DNA from: Acetobacteraceae bacterium
Lineage (GTDB): Bacteria > Pseudomonadota > Alphaproteobacteria > Acetobacterales > Acetobacteraceae
NCBI GenBank assembly: GCA_947478535.1
Contig: CANJXD010000026.1
Span: 1-21,793 of the forward strand
Length of the DNA: 21,793 bases
Direction: 5' to 3'
The notes under the pieces were generated by a model. It was not told where the DNA came from and searched no databases. It was given only the letters and a program-made list of their open reading frames with translations. This document shows, piece by piece, positions 1 to 7,916 of the stretch. Within the stretch, counting starts at the first letter, position 1, and each line of letters begins with the position of its first letter. Both the position numbers and the translations under genes were made by a program.

Positions 1-645
1 CTGGTCTATGACAGCACGAAATTCCCCAATGGCACGCCGACGAGCTGGGCAGATTTCTGGGATCTGCGTCGATTCCCCGGCACCCGCCTGCTGCGGCGTG
101 ATGCCGCGGGCGCGCTGGATGCGGCGCAGATGGCGCTGGGGAAGGATGCGAAGGACCTCTACCCCCTCGATATCCGCGCCTGCATCGCCAAGGTGCGGGA
201 GATCCGCCGCAACTGCGTCTTCTGGAACAGCGGTTCCGAATCGGAGCAGTTCATCCGCACCGGCGAGGCGGTGATGGGCCAGATCTGGCACACCCGCGCC
301 AAGGTGCTGGAAGCCGAGAGCAACGGCCGGTTCAAGTTCATCTGGAACCAGGGCATCCTGCAGCCCGGCATCTTCGTCAGCCCGCGCGGCAACCCGGGCG
401 GGGAGATGGTGCAGAAGCTGCTCGCCTCCATGCTGTCCAACCCGGAAGCGCAGGTGGAACTGCTGAAGTTCCTCGGCAACGGCCCGACCAACCCGCGCGC
501 CGCCGCGCTGGTGCCGGCCGACTTCAAGCGCTTCAACCCGACAGACCCGGCCAATGCCGCCGTGCAGGTCGCGCAGAACGGCAGCTGGTGGGGCGGCGTC
601 TATGCCCAGGCCAATGCCGACTATATCGACATGGTCACGGGCTGA
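1..645 (+). CDS. PotD-like ABC transporter periplasmic binding protein (5' truncated by window edge)
   Basis: The frame is open from base 1 to a TGA at 643-645, giving the last 214 residues of an extracellular solute-binding protein; roughly the first third of a 340-360 residue protein lies outside the window. The visible start (PTSWADFWDLRRFPGTRLL) is the hinge-side segment typical of spermidine/putrescine (PotD/PotF) and related opine receptors. The usual C-terminal features follow: a stretch around WNQGILQPGIFVSPRGNPGG, a 'NPEAQVELLKFLGNGPTNPRA' type helix, and an ending rich in Trp and Asn. It should sit in the periplasm and deliver ligand to the permeases encoded at 3499-5127. Two enzyme genes and the ATPase gene lie between receptor and permeases in the same direction, so it is probably the first or an early gene of this operon. 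The ligand cannot be read from the sequence. Family assignment is firm; polyamine specificity is not implied. Confidence 0.85.
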   Translation: MVYDSTKFPNGTPTSWADFWDLRRFPGTRLLRRDAAGALDAAQMALGKDAKDLYPLDIRACIAKVREIRRNCVFWNSGSESEQFIRTGEAVMGQIWHTRAKVLEAESNGRFKFIWNQGILQPGIFVSPRGNPGGEMVQKLLASMLSNPEAQVELLKFLGNGPTNPRAAALVPADFKRFNPTDPANAAVQVAQNGSWWGGVYAQANADYIDMVTG

Positions 646-673
646 AGGCAGTCTCGCTGCATTGCAGCATGCC

Positions 674-678
674 GGAGG
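674..678 (+). promoter_or_regulatory. Ribosome binding site deciding the GTG start at 683
   Basis: GGAGG lies four bases upstream of GTG 683. The reading frame is open further upstream and runs into the preceding receptor gene, so this site is the best argument for where the dehydrogenase begins. The spacing is short, and TTG 662 is an alternative start. Confidence 0.5.
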
Positions 679-682
679 CCGC

Positions 683-1630
683 GTGGCGGGTTCAATTCTC
701 CTCGTAAAATCGGGGGGCGAGGCGGCGTTGCCGGAATGGCAGCGCCACATCGCCCCCCACGCGCCGGGCCTCTCCCTGCGGTGGTGGGACGACCCCACAG
801 TCGATCCCGCCGCCGTCCACTATGTTCTGGTCTGGGACCCGGAGCCGGGGCGGCTGGCCCGCTTCCCCAATCTCCGCGTCATCTTCGGCAGTGGCGCGGG
901 GGTGGATTTCATCACGCGCGACCCCGACCTGCCGCGCCATATTCCGCTGGTGCGGATGGCCACCCCGGGCTCGGCGCAGCGCATGGGCGAATTCGTCACC
1001 TGGTCGGCGCTGTCGCTGCTGAAGGACGCACGGCGCCTCGCCATCGCCCAGGCCGAGCGCCGCTGGGACAATTTTGACCCCGAGAAGACCGCGCCGGAGA
1101 CCACCATCGGCATCATGGGCCTCGGCCATATGGGCGCGATGGCGGCGCGGATGCTGCAAGGCGTGGGCTTCCCCGTCATCAGCTGGTCGCGCTCCCGCAA
1201 GGAAGTGCCCGGCGTGCGGTCCTTCGTCGGGGAGGCGGAGCTGGACGCCTTCCTGCAAGCCACGGACACGCTGGTCTGCCTGCTGCCGGCAACACCGGAA
1301 ACCCGCGGCATTCTCGCGAAACCCCTGTTCGACCGGATGAAGCATGGCGCGGGCCTCATCAATGTCGGCCGCGGCAGCCAGCAGGTGATGCCGGATGTGC
1401 GGGCGGCGCTCGATACTGGCAGGCTTTCCGGCGCCGTGATCGACGTGTTCGAGGAGGAACCCCTGCCGCCGGAAGACCCGGCCTGGGTGCATCCGAAGCT
1501 GTTCGTGACCTCCCATGTCGCCAGCCTGCCGCCGCGCAGCGAACGCGGCGCGCATGTCGCGCGGATGATCGCGGCCTTCGAGCGGGGCGAGGCGCTGTCG
1601 AACACCTACGACCACGCGCGGGGCTACTGA
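683..1630 (+). CDS. D-2-hydroxyacid dehydrogenase, GhrA-like (glyoxylate/hydroxypyruvate reductase type)
   Basis: This 315-residue cytoplasmic oxidoreductase should interconvert a 2-hydroxyacid and a 2-oxoacid with NAD(P)H. The nucleotide-binding loop is seen as GLGHMG at residues 146-151, after a TIGI strand. The three family catalytic residues are present: Arg230 in INVGRGS, Glu259 in VFEEEPLP and His278 in VTSHVAS. Length and the RWDNFDP-type segment before the Rossmann domain fit the GhrA branch (about 312 residues). GTG 683 is chosen because GGAGG precedes it and the product then starts with a first beta strand (SILLVKS). The gene follows the receptor by 37 bp, and its stop is one base before the next TTG start, so it is part of the importer operon. 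It may reduce a keto acid made from the imported compound; the substrate is unknown. Confidence 0.88.
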   Translation: MAGSILLVKSGGEAALPEWQRHIAPHAPGLSLRWWDDPTVDPAAVHYVLVWDPEPGRLARFPNLRVIFGSGAGVDFITRDPDLPRHIPLVRMATPGSAQRMGEFVTWSALSLLKDARRLAIAQAERRWDNFDPEKTAPETTIGIMGLGHMGAMAARMLQGVGFPVISWSRSRKEVPGVRSFVGEAELDAFLQATDTLVCLLPATPETRGILAKPLFDRMKHGAGLINVGRGSQQVMPDVRAALDTGRLSGAVIDVFEEEPLPPEDPAWVHPKLFVTSHVASLPPRSERGAHVARMIAAFERGEALSNTYDHARGY

Positions 1631-1631
1631 C

Positions 1632-2402
1632 TTGCCGCTTCCCCCGCCGCCGGTGCGCCCCGACCCGGATAGGGTGCCGACCGAGCGCGAATTGCGGGAG
1701 GATCTGGCCGCCGCCTATCGCCTCGTCGCGCTGTTCGGCATGACGGATCTGGTCTTCACGCATCTGTCCGTCCGCGTGCCGGGGGAGGGACATCGCTTCC
1801 TGGTCAACCCCTACGGGCTGCTGTTCGAGGAAGTGACGGCCTCCAGCCTCGTGCTCGTCGATGCCGAAGGCGCGCCGCGCCAGCCCACCACCTGGCCGGT
1901 CAACCCCGCCGGCTTCGTCATCCATTCCGCCGTGCATTGCGGGCGGGAGGATGCGAATTGCGTGATGCACACGCATACCCTTGCCGGCATGGCGGTGGCC
2001 GCGCAGCGGGACACGCTGCTGCCGCTGAACCAGATGATGATGGAATTCATCGGCCGCGTCGCGCTGCATGACTATGAAGGCGTCGCGACGGAGGAAAACC
2101 TGTCCGAGCGCGAACGCCTGGTGCGGGACCTCGGCGACAAGCCCGCGATGATCCTCCGCCACCACGGCCTGCTCACCGTGGGGCATAGCGTCGCGGAGGC
2201 CTTCTACTGGATGTACTATCTGGAGCAGTCCTGCCGCATCCAGCTCGCCGCGCAATCCTCCGGCGCGCCGCTCGCCATCGCTCCGGCGGAGGCGGTCTCC
2301 CGCACCCAGCGCCTGTTCGACACGGGCCCGACCAAGGGCTGGTTGCCCTGGCAGGCGCTGCGCCGCAAGCTCGACCGAGAGCAGCCGGACTACAAGGATT
2401 GA
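1632..2402 (+). CDS. Class II aldolase/adducin family protein
   Basis: The 256-residue product has the metal-binding pattern of the class II aldolase/adducin fold: HTH at residues 113-115 and His177/His178 in ILRHHGLLTVG. These correspond to the zinc ligands of L-fuculose-phosphate aldolase-like enzymes. The position just ahead of the IHSAVH helix, where true sugar-phosphate aldolases carry a catalytic Glu, reads NPAGF, which is the adducin-like form. A decarboxylase, epimerase or other metal-dependent role is therefore as likely as retro-aldol cleavage. The start is uncertain: TTG 1632 is adjacent to the dehydrogenase stop, while in-frame GTG codons at 1653 and 1674 would remove a Pro-rich leader and may be the real start. 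It lies between the dehydrogenase and the ATPase gene, which suggests the two enzymes act in one short pathway. Confidence 0.82.
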   Translation: MPLPPPPVRPDPDRVPTERELREDLAAAYRLVALFGMTDLVFTHLSVRVPGEGHRFLVNPYGLLFEEVTASSLVLVDAEGAPRQPTTWPVNPAGFVIHSAVHCGREDANCVMHTHTLAGMAVAAQRDTLLPLNQMMMEFIGRVALHDYEGVATEENLSERERLVRDLGDKPAMILRHHGLLTVGHSVAEAFYWMYYLEQSCRIQLAAQSSGAPLAIAPAEAVSRTQRLFDTGPTKGWLPWQALRRKLDREQPDYKD

Positions 2403-2404
2403 CC

Positions 2405-3499
2405 ATGTCGGCCACCGCACATGCCCTGTCGCTGCAAGGGCTCACGAAGCGCTACGGCAATTTCACCGCCGTGCAGGATGTGTCGCTCCGCGTCGAGCGC
2501 GGGGAGTTCCTGACGCTGCTCGGCCCTTCCGGCAGCGGCAAGACCACCATCCTGATGTGCATCGCCGGCTTCGTGGTGCCCACCGAGGGCGCGATCCTGC
2601 TGGATGGCAAGGACATCACGCCGCTGCCGCCGGAACGGCGCGACTTCGGCATGGTGTTCCAGGGCTATGCGCTGTTCCCGCATATGACGGTGGCCGAGAA
2701 CGTCGCCTTCCCGCTGCGCGTCCGCAAGATGGGCACCGCCGAGCGGGAGGAGAAGGTGCGCGCGGCGCTCGATCTCGTGCAACTCACGGGCTTCGCCGAG
2801 CGCCTGCCGCGCCAGCTTTCCGGTGGCCAGCAGCAGCGCGTGGCGCTGGCCCGCGCGCTGGTCTTCAACCCTGACCTCCTGCTGCTGGATGAACCGCTCT
2901 CGGCGCTGGACAAGAAGCTGCGCGCGGAGTTGCAGGAGGAGCTGAAGGCGCTGCACCGCCGCGTCGGCCGCACCTTCGTCAATGTGACGCATGACCAGGA
3001 GGAAGCGCTCTCGCTCTCCGACCGCGTCGCCATCCTCAACCACGGCAAGCTGATCCAGGAAGGCGCGCCGGCGCTGCTGTATGAGCACCCGCGCACCCGC
3101 TTCGTCGCGGATTTCCTCGGCAAATCGAATTTCCTTCAGGGTGTCGTCGGGGAAAGCGTGCCGGGCGGCTTCGTGCTGGCGGCCGGCGCCACGCAGCTGG
3201 TGCAGGCCGGCGATGAACACCACCGCCCCGCCCATGGCAGCCGCGTCCTGCTCAGCCTGCGGCCGGAGAAGATCGCCCTGCTCACGGAGGATGAGACGGC
3301 GGAGAACAGCGTCACCGGCACCATCACCGCCTGGTCCTATCTCGGTGCCGGCTACCAGTTGACGGTCGACGTGCGGGATCTCGGCCCGCTGCGCGTGGCG
3401 CTGCCGACCTGGCAGGCGCCGATCGCCCCCAAGGAAGGCCTTGCCGTTCGCCTCGGCTGGAGCAGCGCGGCCAGCGTGCCCGTGCAGGACGACGCGTGA
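2405..3499 (+). CDS. PotA-like ABC transporter ATP-binding protein
   Basis: This 364-residue ATPase powers the importer from the cytoplasmic side. The motifs are complete: Walker A GPSGSGKTT (40-48), Q-loop VFQGYALF with Gln86, signature LSGGQQQR (138-145), Walker B LLLLDEP followed by the D-loop SALD (158-169), and the switch His196 in NVTHDQEE. Residues from about 240 onward form the TOBE-type regulatory domain found in PotA, FbpC and similar proteins (SLRPEKI near 284). ATG 2405 is preferred over the overlapping TTG 2399 because AAGGA lies at 2394-2398. The stop TGA shares its final A with the ATG of the first permease, so the two are probably translationally coupled. Confidence 0.95.
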   Translation: MSATAHALSLQGLTKRYGNFTAVQDVSLRVERGEFLTLLGPSGSGKTTILMCIAGFVVPTEGAILLDGKDITPLPPERRDFGMVFQGYALFPHMTVAENVAFPLRVRKMGTAEREEKVRAALDLVQLTGFAERLPRQLSGGQQQRVALARALVFNPDLLLLDEPLSALDKKLRAELQEELKALHRRVGRTFVNVTHDQEEALSLSDRVAILNHGKLIQEGAPALLYEHPRTRFVADFLGKSNFLQGVVGESVPGGFVLAAGATQLVQAGDEHHRPAHGSRVLLSLRPEKIALLTEDETAENSVTGTITAWSYLGAGYQLTVDVRDLGPLRVALPTWQAPIAPKEGLAVRLGWSSAASVPVQDDA

Positions 3500-4335
3500 T
3501 GCGATCCCGCGATGCCGGATGGTGGCTGCTGATCCTGCCGGCCTTCCTGCTGATGACGGCCTTCTACGTCGCGCCCATCCTCCAGGTCCTCGCCATTTCC
3601 TTCACCGAGCCGACGCCCGGCCTCGGCAACTACGAAAGGCTGTTCACCAGCGAAAGCGTGCAGCGCGTCATCCTGACGACGCTGCGCATCTGCGTCATCA
3701 CCACGGCGCTCGCGCTGCTGCTGGGCTATGTGCTGGCCTATCGCATCGCACTCGCCAGCCAGGCGGCGCAGCGCTGGTGGATTCTGGCGGTGCTGGTGCC
3801 GCTCTGGATCAGCGTGCTCGTGCGCGCCTTCGCCTGGGTGACGCTGCTGCGCCGGCAGGGGCTGGTGAACAACGCGCTGATGGAAACCGGCGTGATCACG
3901 GAGCCCTTGCAACTCGTCTGGAACGAATTCGGCATCGTCGTCGGCATGGTGCACTACATGGTGCCCTATGCCGTGCTGCCGCTGCTGGCCAGCATGAGGG
4001 AGATCGACCCGCGATTGCTCGCCGCCGCCCGCGGCCTGGGCGCGCCGCGCTTCACCATCTTCCGCCGCGTCTTCCTGCCGCTGTCGCTGCCCGGGCTGAT
4101 CGCCTCCGGCGTGCTGGTCTTCATCTTCTCCCTCGGCTTCTACATCACGCCCGCCATTCTCGGCGGCGGCAAGACGCTGATGGTGGCGGAGTGGATCGGG
4201 TTGCAGATCCTCGACCTCATCCGCTGGGGGCTGGGGACGATGATGGCGACGGTGCTGGTGGTGGCCATCCTCGCCACGCTGGCCATCTTCTCCCGCATCG
4301 TCGATCTCCGGCGCGTCTTCGGCGCGGGGGCCTGA
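3499..4335 (+). CDS. PotB-like ABC transporter permease
   Basis: This 278-residue inner-membrane protein is one half of the importer channel. It has about six hydrophobic segments: near residues 8-34, 59-82, 94-114, 145-165, 198-218 and 245-265. The cytoplasmic EAA loop that docks on the ATPase is seen at about 168-200 (EIDPRLLAAARGLGAPR followed by FLPLSLPG). A soluble stretch after the first segment, with GLGNYERLF, is typical of the PotB/HisM-like group. The start is ATG 3499, in a TGATG overlap with the ATPase stop; GTG 3496 is a possible start one codon earlier. Confidence 0.93.
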   Translation: MRSRDAGWWLLILPAFLLMTAFYVAPILQVLAISFTEPTPGLGNYERLFTSESVQRVILTTLRICVITTALALLLGYVLAYRIALASQAAQRWWILAVLVPLWISVLVRAFAWVTLLRRQGLVNNALMETGVITEPLQLVWNEFGIVVGMVHYMVPYAVLPLLASMREIDPRLLAAARGLGAPRFTIFRRVFLPLSLPGLIASGVLVFIFSLGFYITPAILGGGKTLMVAEWIGLQILDLIRWGLGTMMATVLVVAILATLAIFSRIVDLRRVFGAGA

Positions 4336-4338
4336 GGG

Positions 4339-5127
4339 ATGGAGAACAACCATCGCCCCGGCCGATGGACCATCGCCGCCGCCTGGGCCGTGGCCCTCTA
4401 TCTGCTGCTGCCGATCAGCATCGTCATCCCGGTCTCGATGACGGACCAGCGCTTCCTGTCCTTGCCGCAGGAAACGCTGAGCCTGCGGCACTACGCCACG
4501 GTGCTCAGCTCCCCGGAGTGGCTGCATTCGATCTGGCAATCCTTCCTGATCGCCATCGCCGCCACAGCCATCGCCGTCACCGCGGGCACGCTCTGCGCCA
4601 TCGGCTGCTGGCGGCTGTCGCGGCGGTCCACCGAGCTGATCCGCGCGCTGATGCTGCTGCCGATCATCATCCCGTCCATCGTCTATGCCATCGGGCTCTA
4701 TCGCTACTTCGCGAAGCTGGACCTGCTGGACCGCTTCCTCGGCGTGGCGCTGGCGCATGGGGTGACGGGCATTCCCTATGTGGTGATCACCGTCTCCACC
4801 GCACTCGCCGCCTTCGACCCACGCCTCGAACAGGCGGCGCGCGGCATGGGGGCGAGCCTGGGGCAGACCTTGCGCTGGGTGATCCTGCCGCGCATCGCGC
4901 CGGGCATCGTCTCCGGTGGCATCTTCGCCTTCATCCATAGCTGGGATGAACTGGTGATGGTGCTGTTCATCGCGTCGCGCGACGTGTTCACCCTGCCGCG
5001 CCGGATCTGGGACGGCATCAACGAGAATCTGGACCCCGCCATGGCCGCCGTCGCCGTGCTGCTGGTGGTGTTCACCATGCTGCTGCTGCTGCTGGACCTG
5101 GCGCTGCGCAAGCGCCGCGACGCCTGA
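4339..5127 (+). CDS. PotC-like ABC transporter permease
   Basis: The 262-residue product is the second channel subunit. Its first hydrophobic segment is at about 12-33, and the periplasmic part carries LRHYATVLSSPEW, the usual PotC-type pattern. The EAA loop is at about 159-190 (DPRLEQAARGMGAS followed by VILPRIAPG), and the IPSIVYAIGLYRYF segment is also characteristic. It begins three bases after the PotB-like stop (TGA, then GGG, then ATG). With the PotB-like partner it would form a heterodimer energised by the ATPase at 2405-3499. A short basic tail (RKRRDA) ends the protein on the inside of the membrane. Confidence 0.93.
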   Translation: MENNHRPGRWTIAAAWAVALYLLLPISIVIPVSMTDQRFLSLPQETLSLRHYATVLSSPEWLHSIWQSFLIAIAATAIAVTAGTLCAIGCWRLSRRSTELIRALMLLPIIIPSIVYAIGLYRYFAKLDLLDRFLGVALAHGVTGIPYVVITVSTALAAFDPRLEQAARGMGASLGQTLRWVILPRIAPGIVSGGIFAFIHSWDELVMVLFIASRDVFTLPRRIWDGINENLDPAMAAVAVLLVVFTMLLLLLDLALRKRRDA

Positions 5128-5137
5128 GGAAACGCCG

Positions 5138-6163
5138 ATGAGCAAGACGCCCCCGAGTTTCGCGATGAGCGAATTCGACCACCGCTACAATATGCTGATC
5201 GAGCGCTTCGCCAGCGAGCCCGAGCCCGCCTTCGAGAGCGCCTCCGAGCAAGTATCCGGCTGGGGCCGCGAGTGGGGCTGCAATTCCGATATCGGGCGCC
5301 TCCGCGTCGTCCTCATGTATCGCCCCGGCGAGGAGATGCGCGTGGTGGACACGCTGCCGCACATCGCCGAACTCAACGCCTTCGGTGACCCCACGACCGG
5401 CGCCTATTGGCGTGGCAACCAGCGCCCGACGCTGGAGGAACAGCAGGCCCAGCACGATGCGCTGACCGCCGTGCTGCGGGAGGAAGGGGTGGATGTCGTG
5501 TATCTCAAGCGCGCCGCCGCCGGCCGGCACAAATCCATCTATACGCGGGATAGCTGCATCGGCATCAAGGGCGGCGCCATCGTCACGCGCATGGGCCCGC
5601 GCATCCGGCGTGGGGAGGAAGCGCCGGTGACGGAGACGCTCGCCGCCATCGGCATGCCGATCCTGCGCACCATCCACGGCACCGGCCTGATGGAGGGCGG
5701 CAGCTTCGCCTATATCCGCCCCGATGTCGCCGTCGTCGGCGTTTCCTCCCGCGTCAATGAGGAAGGTGCGCGGCAGTTGGAGGAGGTGCTGGCGGTGCAG
5801 GGCACGCGGCTGATCCGCGTGCAGATCCCCGGCTATCGCCTGCATATCGACGGCGGTTTCGTGATGATCCACCACGACGTCGCCATCGTGAATCCCTCCA
5901 TGCTGCCCTTCGTTTTCATGGAGGAGTTGAAGCGCCTCGGCATCCGCATGATTCCGGTGAACCATGAGGATCCCTCCTGGACCGTGAACTGCCTCGCCAT
6001 CGCGCCCGGCCGCGTCATCATGAGCGACCGCGTCAGCCCCCGCACGCAGGCGGCGCTGGACCGCGAAGGCATTTCCGTCCGGCTCGTGGAGTATGACCGC
6101 GTCGGCCTCGGTGGCGGCGGCATCCATTGCTCCACCAGCCCGCTGGTGCGCGACCCGATCTAA
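5138..6163 (+). CDS. Arginine deiminase/dimethylargininase-fold enzyme (guanidine-modifying superfamily)
   Basis: This 341-residue cytoplasmic enzyme has the pentein beta/alpha-propeller motifs of arginine deiminase, dimethylarginine dimethylaminohydrolase and amidinotransferases. Key residues are visible in order: Asp138 in IYTRD, Glu186 in LMEGGSF, His236 and Asp238 in YRLHIDGGF, and nucleophile Cys331 in GGGIHCSTSPLVRD near the C-terminus. Presence of this whole set predicts hydrolysis or transfer at a guanidinium or amidinium carbon through a covalent Cys intermediate. The HxD pair is of the arginine deiminase style, and the length lies between DDAH (about 280) and ADI (about 410). ATG 5138 follows GAGGA (5126-5130) with seven bases of spacing. 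It is the last gene of the importer operon, so the imported compound probably carries a guanidino or amidino group. The exact substrate is not determined. Confidence 0.88.
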   Translation: MSKTPPSFAMSEFDHRYNMLIERFASEPEPAFESASEQVSGWGREWGCNSDIGRLRVVLMYRPGEEMRVVDTLPHIAELNAFGDPTTGAYWRGNQRPTLEEQQAQHDALTAVLREEGVDVVYLKRAAAGRHKSIYTRDSCIGIKGGAIVTRMGPRIRRGEEAPVTETLAAIGMPILRTIHGTGLMEGGSFAYIRPDVAVVGVSSRVNEEGARQLEEVLAVQGTRLIRVQIPGYRLHIDGGFVMIHHDVAIVNPSMLPFVFMEELKRLGIRMIPVNHEDPSWTVNCLAIAPGRVIMSDRVSPRTQAALDREGISVRLVEYDRVGLGGGGIHCSTSPLVRDPI

Positions 6164-6173
6164 ACTGGAAAAG

Positions 6174-6196
6174 CCCTCTCCCCAGCGGGGAGAGGG
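6174..6196. terminator. Perfect 10-bp hairpin between convergent genes, REP-like sequence and probable terminator
   Basis: CCCTCTCCCC at 6174-6183 is the exact reverse complement of GGGGAGAGGG at 6187-6196, with a three-base AGC loop. Read on the minus strand, the stem is followed by CTTTT, which fits an intrinsic terminator for the receptor gene at 6244-7815. Read on the + strand, it is followed by TTGGGTGAGGGG (6197-6208) and lacks a T-run. The stem plus GGGTGAGGGG tail resembles a palindromic repeat scattered between genes in many Proteobacteria (from memory, not searched). It sits only 10 bp after the deiminase-like stop and about 50 bp from the receptor stop. Confidence 0.7.
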
Positions 6197-6243
6197 TTGG
6201 GTGAGGGGAGACCCCCACCCGCATGCAACAAGGCGCGCTGGCC

Positions 6244-7815
6244 TCAGCGCTTCGTCACGCCCCAGAACACCGGCACCGTCGTCGCCCGCAGCCCTTCTAC
6301 ATTCGTGCGATGCGCCGCCAGCGTGCGGAACTGCCCGGCATTGATGTAGGGCAGCACGTCATAGGCGCGGGCGTGAACGCGATGCAGGATCTCCTGCCGC
6401 TTCGCCGGGTCATTCTCCTCCCACCAGGATCGGCGGAGGTCTTCCAACTGCTGGTCGCAGGGCCAGCCCGTCAGCCCGCCTTCGCAGGGGCTGGCGAGGT
6501 AGAGGTTGGTCAGCGGGTTCTGCCCATCCAGCACATTCGCCACGGTGACGAACAGATTCCAGCCGCCCTGCTCGACGGGCTCGCGCCGGTTGCGCCGCTG
6601 CGTCACCGTCGCCCAGTCCATCGCCGGCACGTCCATGTTCAGTCCGGCGCGCTGGAAGGCCTGCGCCATCACCAGAGTCGCCGCGTTGTTGATGGGGCTG
6701 TCGGCGGCGTTCATGAACACCACGCGCTGGCCGCTGTACCCGGCTTCCCGCAGCAGGGTGCGGGCGCGTTCCACATTCGCCTCCCGCAGACCTTGCGCGC
6801 CGGCGCTGCTTTCCAGCGGCGTGCCGCAGAAGAAATAGGCGGGGCAATAGGGCACCTGCTCGCTCGGCCGCACGCCGATGGCCTGCAGCACTTCCTGCTG
6901 GTTGATCAGGTGCAGCAGCGCCTGGCGCGCCGCCGGGTTGTTGAAGGGCGGCTGGGTGTGGTTGATGCGGAGCCACACCATGAACCCCACGGGGTTCAGC
7001 GCCATGGTGCGGATGTTCCGGTTGCGCTCCAGCGTCGGCACGATGTCCGGCGAGGGTTGCTCGATGAAATCGACCTCACCGGCCTGCAGGGCCGCAGCCG
7101 CCGTCGCGGCATCCGGCATGGCCAGCCACTCCAGCCGGTCGATCGTCACCACCTTGCCGCCGGCCAGTCCATCCGCGGGCTCGCTGCGCGGGCGGTAGTT
7201 GGCGTTGCGTGTGTAGACGGCGCGATCGCCGACGCGCCACTGGCTCGCCTGGAAGATGAAGGGGCCGCTTCCGGTGGCATCCGTGATGGCCGTCGTCGCC
7301 GGCGTCGCCGCGATGCGTTCCGGCATCACGAACAGCGCGCTCGCGGTCGGGCGGGCGAGGGCTTCGGTCACCAACGCGAAGGGGCGGGACAGGCGGATGG
7401 TGAAGGTCTTCTCATCCACCACCTCCATTGCGGCGGTGGCGGAAGCCAGCGCCCGGCCGACGATGTCGCGCTGCGACCAGCGGCGGATGGAGGCGACGGC
7501 ATCGGCTGCGCGCACGGGCTGGCCATCATGGAAGGCGAGGCCGTCGCGCAGCGTGAAGCGGTGCAGCAGCCCATCGGGGCTCGCCGTGTGGGTGTCCACC
7601 ATCTGCGGCCGCGCGACGCCCTGGCTGTCCAGCGCGAACAACTGGTCATAGACCATGAAGCCGTGGTTGCGGACGAAGGCCGCGGTGGACTGGACGGGGT
7701 CCAGACTGGCGAGATCGTTGATCAGAACAACCCGCAGCGTGGACTGCGCCGCAGCCGCCCCCGCCATCACGGACATCGTCGCGGCGACCGCCGCACCCAG
7801 CCAACGCCTGCGCAT
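6244..7815 (-). CDS. ABC transporter family-5 (DppA/OppA-like) substrate-binding protein, divergent copy
   Basis: This 523-residue periplasmic receptor has a Sec signal peptide (MRRRWLGAAVAATMSVMAGAAAAQ, split probably after AAA-Q near residue 24). The mature part shows the family-5 pattern: SLDPVQS near the start, the FTLRDGLAFHDGQPVRAADAVASI segment typical of the first lobe, GSGPFIF, and the late PVFWGVTKR end. Two cysteine pairs (YCPAYFFC and SPCEGGLTGWPC) probably form periplasmic disulfides. ATG 7815 is preceded on the minus strand by AGGGGGA. It is transcribed away from the amidohydrolase/permease operon, which has its own family-5 receptor at 11494. The likeliest reading is a second receptor for the same permease pair, or an orphan; no permease follows it on the minus strand. 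Confidence 0.92.
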   Translation of the reverse strand: MRRRWLGAAVAATMSVMAGAAAAQSTLRVVLINDLASLDPVQSTAAFVRNHGFMVYDQLFALDSQGVARPQMVDTHTASPDGLLHRFTLRDGLAFHDGQPVRAADAVASIRRWSQRDIVGRALASATAAMEVVDEKTFTIRLSRPFALVTEALARPTASALFVMPERIAATPATTAITDATGSGPFIFQASQWRVGDRAVYTRNANYRPRSEPADGLAGGKVVTIDRLEWLAMPDAATAAAALQAGEVDFIEQPSPDIVPTLERNRNIRTMALNPVGFMVWLRINHTQPPFNNPAARQALLHLINQQEVLQAIGVRPSEQVPYCPAYFFCGTPLESSAGAQGLREANVERARTLLREAGYSGQRVVFMNAADSPINNAATLVMAQAFQRAGLNMDVPAMDWATVTQRRNRREPVEQGGWNLFVTVANVLDGQNPLTNLYLASPCEGGLTGWPCDQQLEDLRRSWWEENDPAKRQEILHRVHARAYDVLPYINAGQFRTLAAHRTNVEGLRATTVPVFWGVTKR

Positions 7816-7842
7816 GCATCAATTCCCCCTGCCTGTGCCGCA

Positions 7843-7871
7843 ATCATCGGCGGGTGACGCCGGTTTCGCAA
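7843..7871 (-). promoter_or_regulatory. Candidate promoter for the divergent receptor gene
   Basis: On the minus strand TTGCGA (7866-7871) and GATGAT (7843-7848) are separated by 17 bp, matching four of six positions each of the sigma-70-type -35 and -10 consensus. It lies 28-56 bp upstream of the receptor ATG. This is a weak, eye-picked match in GC-rich DNA. Confidence 0.22.
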
Positions 7872-7876
7872 TCGAG

Positions 7877-7916
7877 CATTCGCGGGATCGGGTTGACGCT
7901 GCGCCGGGCGCGAATG
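7877..7916. promoter_or_regulatory. 8-bp inverted repeat in the divergent intergenic region (possible operator)
   Basis: CATTCGCG (7877-7884) and CGCGAATG (7909-7916) are perfect reverse complements, with centres 32 bp apart, about three helical turns. Between them lies TTGACG at 7893-7898, a good -35-like hexamer for the rightward operon, though no convincing -10 follows at 16-18 bp. The layout could be an operator for a dimeric regulator, but no regulator gene is present in the window and a chance match is possible. Confidence 0.3.

Noticed and set aside
3352..5145. A 597-codon open frame on the minus strand, rich in Gln, His, Asp and Arg
   Set aside because: It is antisense to both PotB- and PotC-like permeases. 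Its low-complexity composition mirrors the Leu/Val/Ile codons of the membrane segments on the other strand.
6223..7857. A 544-codon open frame on the + strand across the divergent receptor
   Set aside because: The minus-strand receptor has a signal peptide, ribosome site and family-5 motifs; the + frame has none and is composition-driven.
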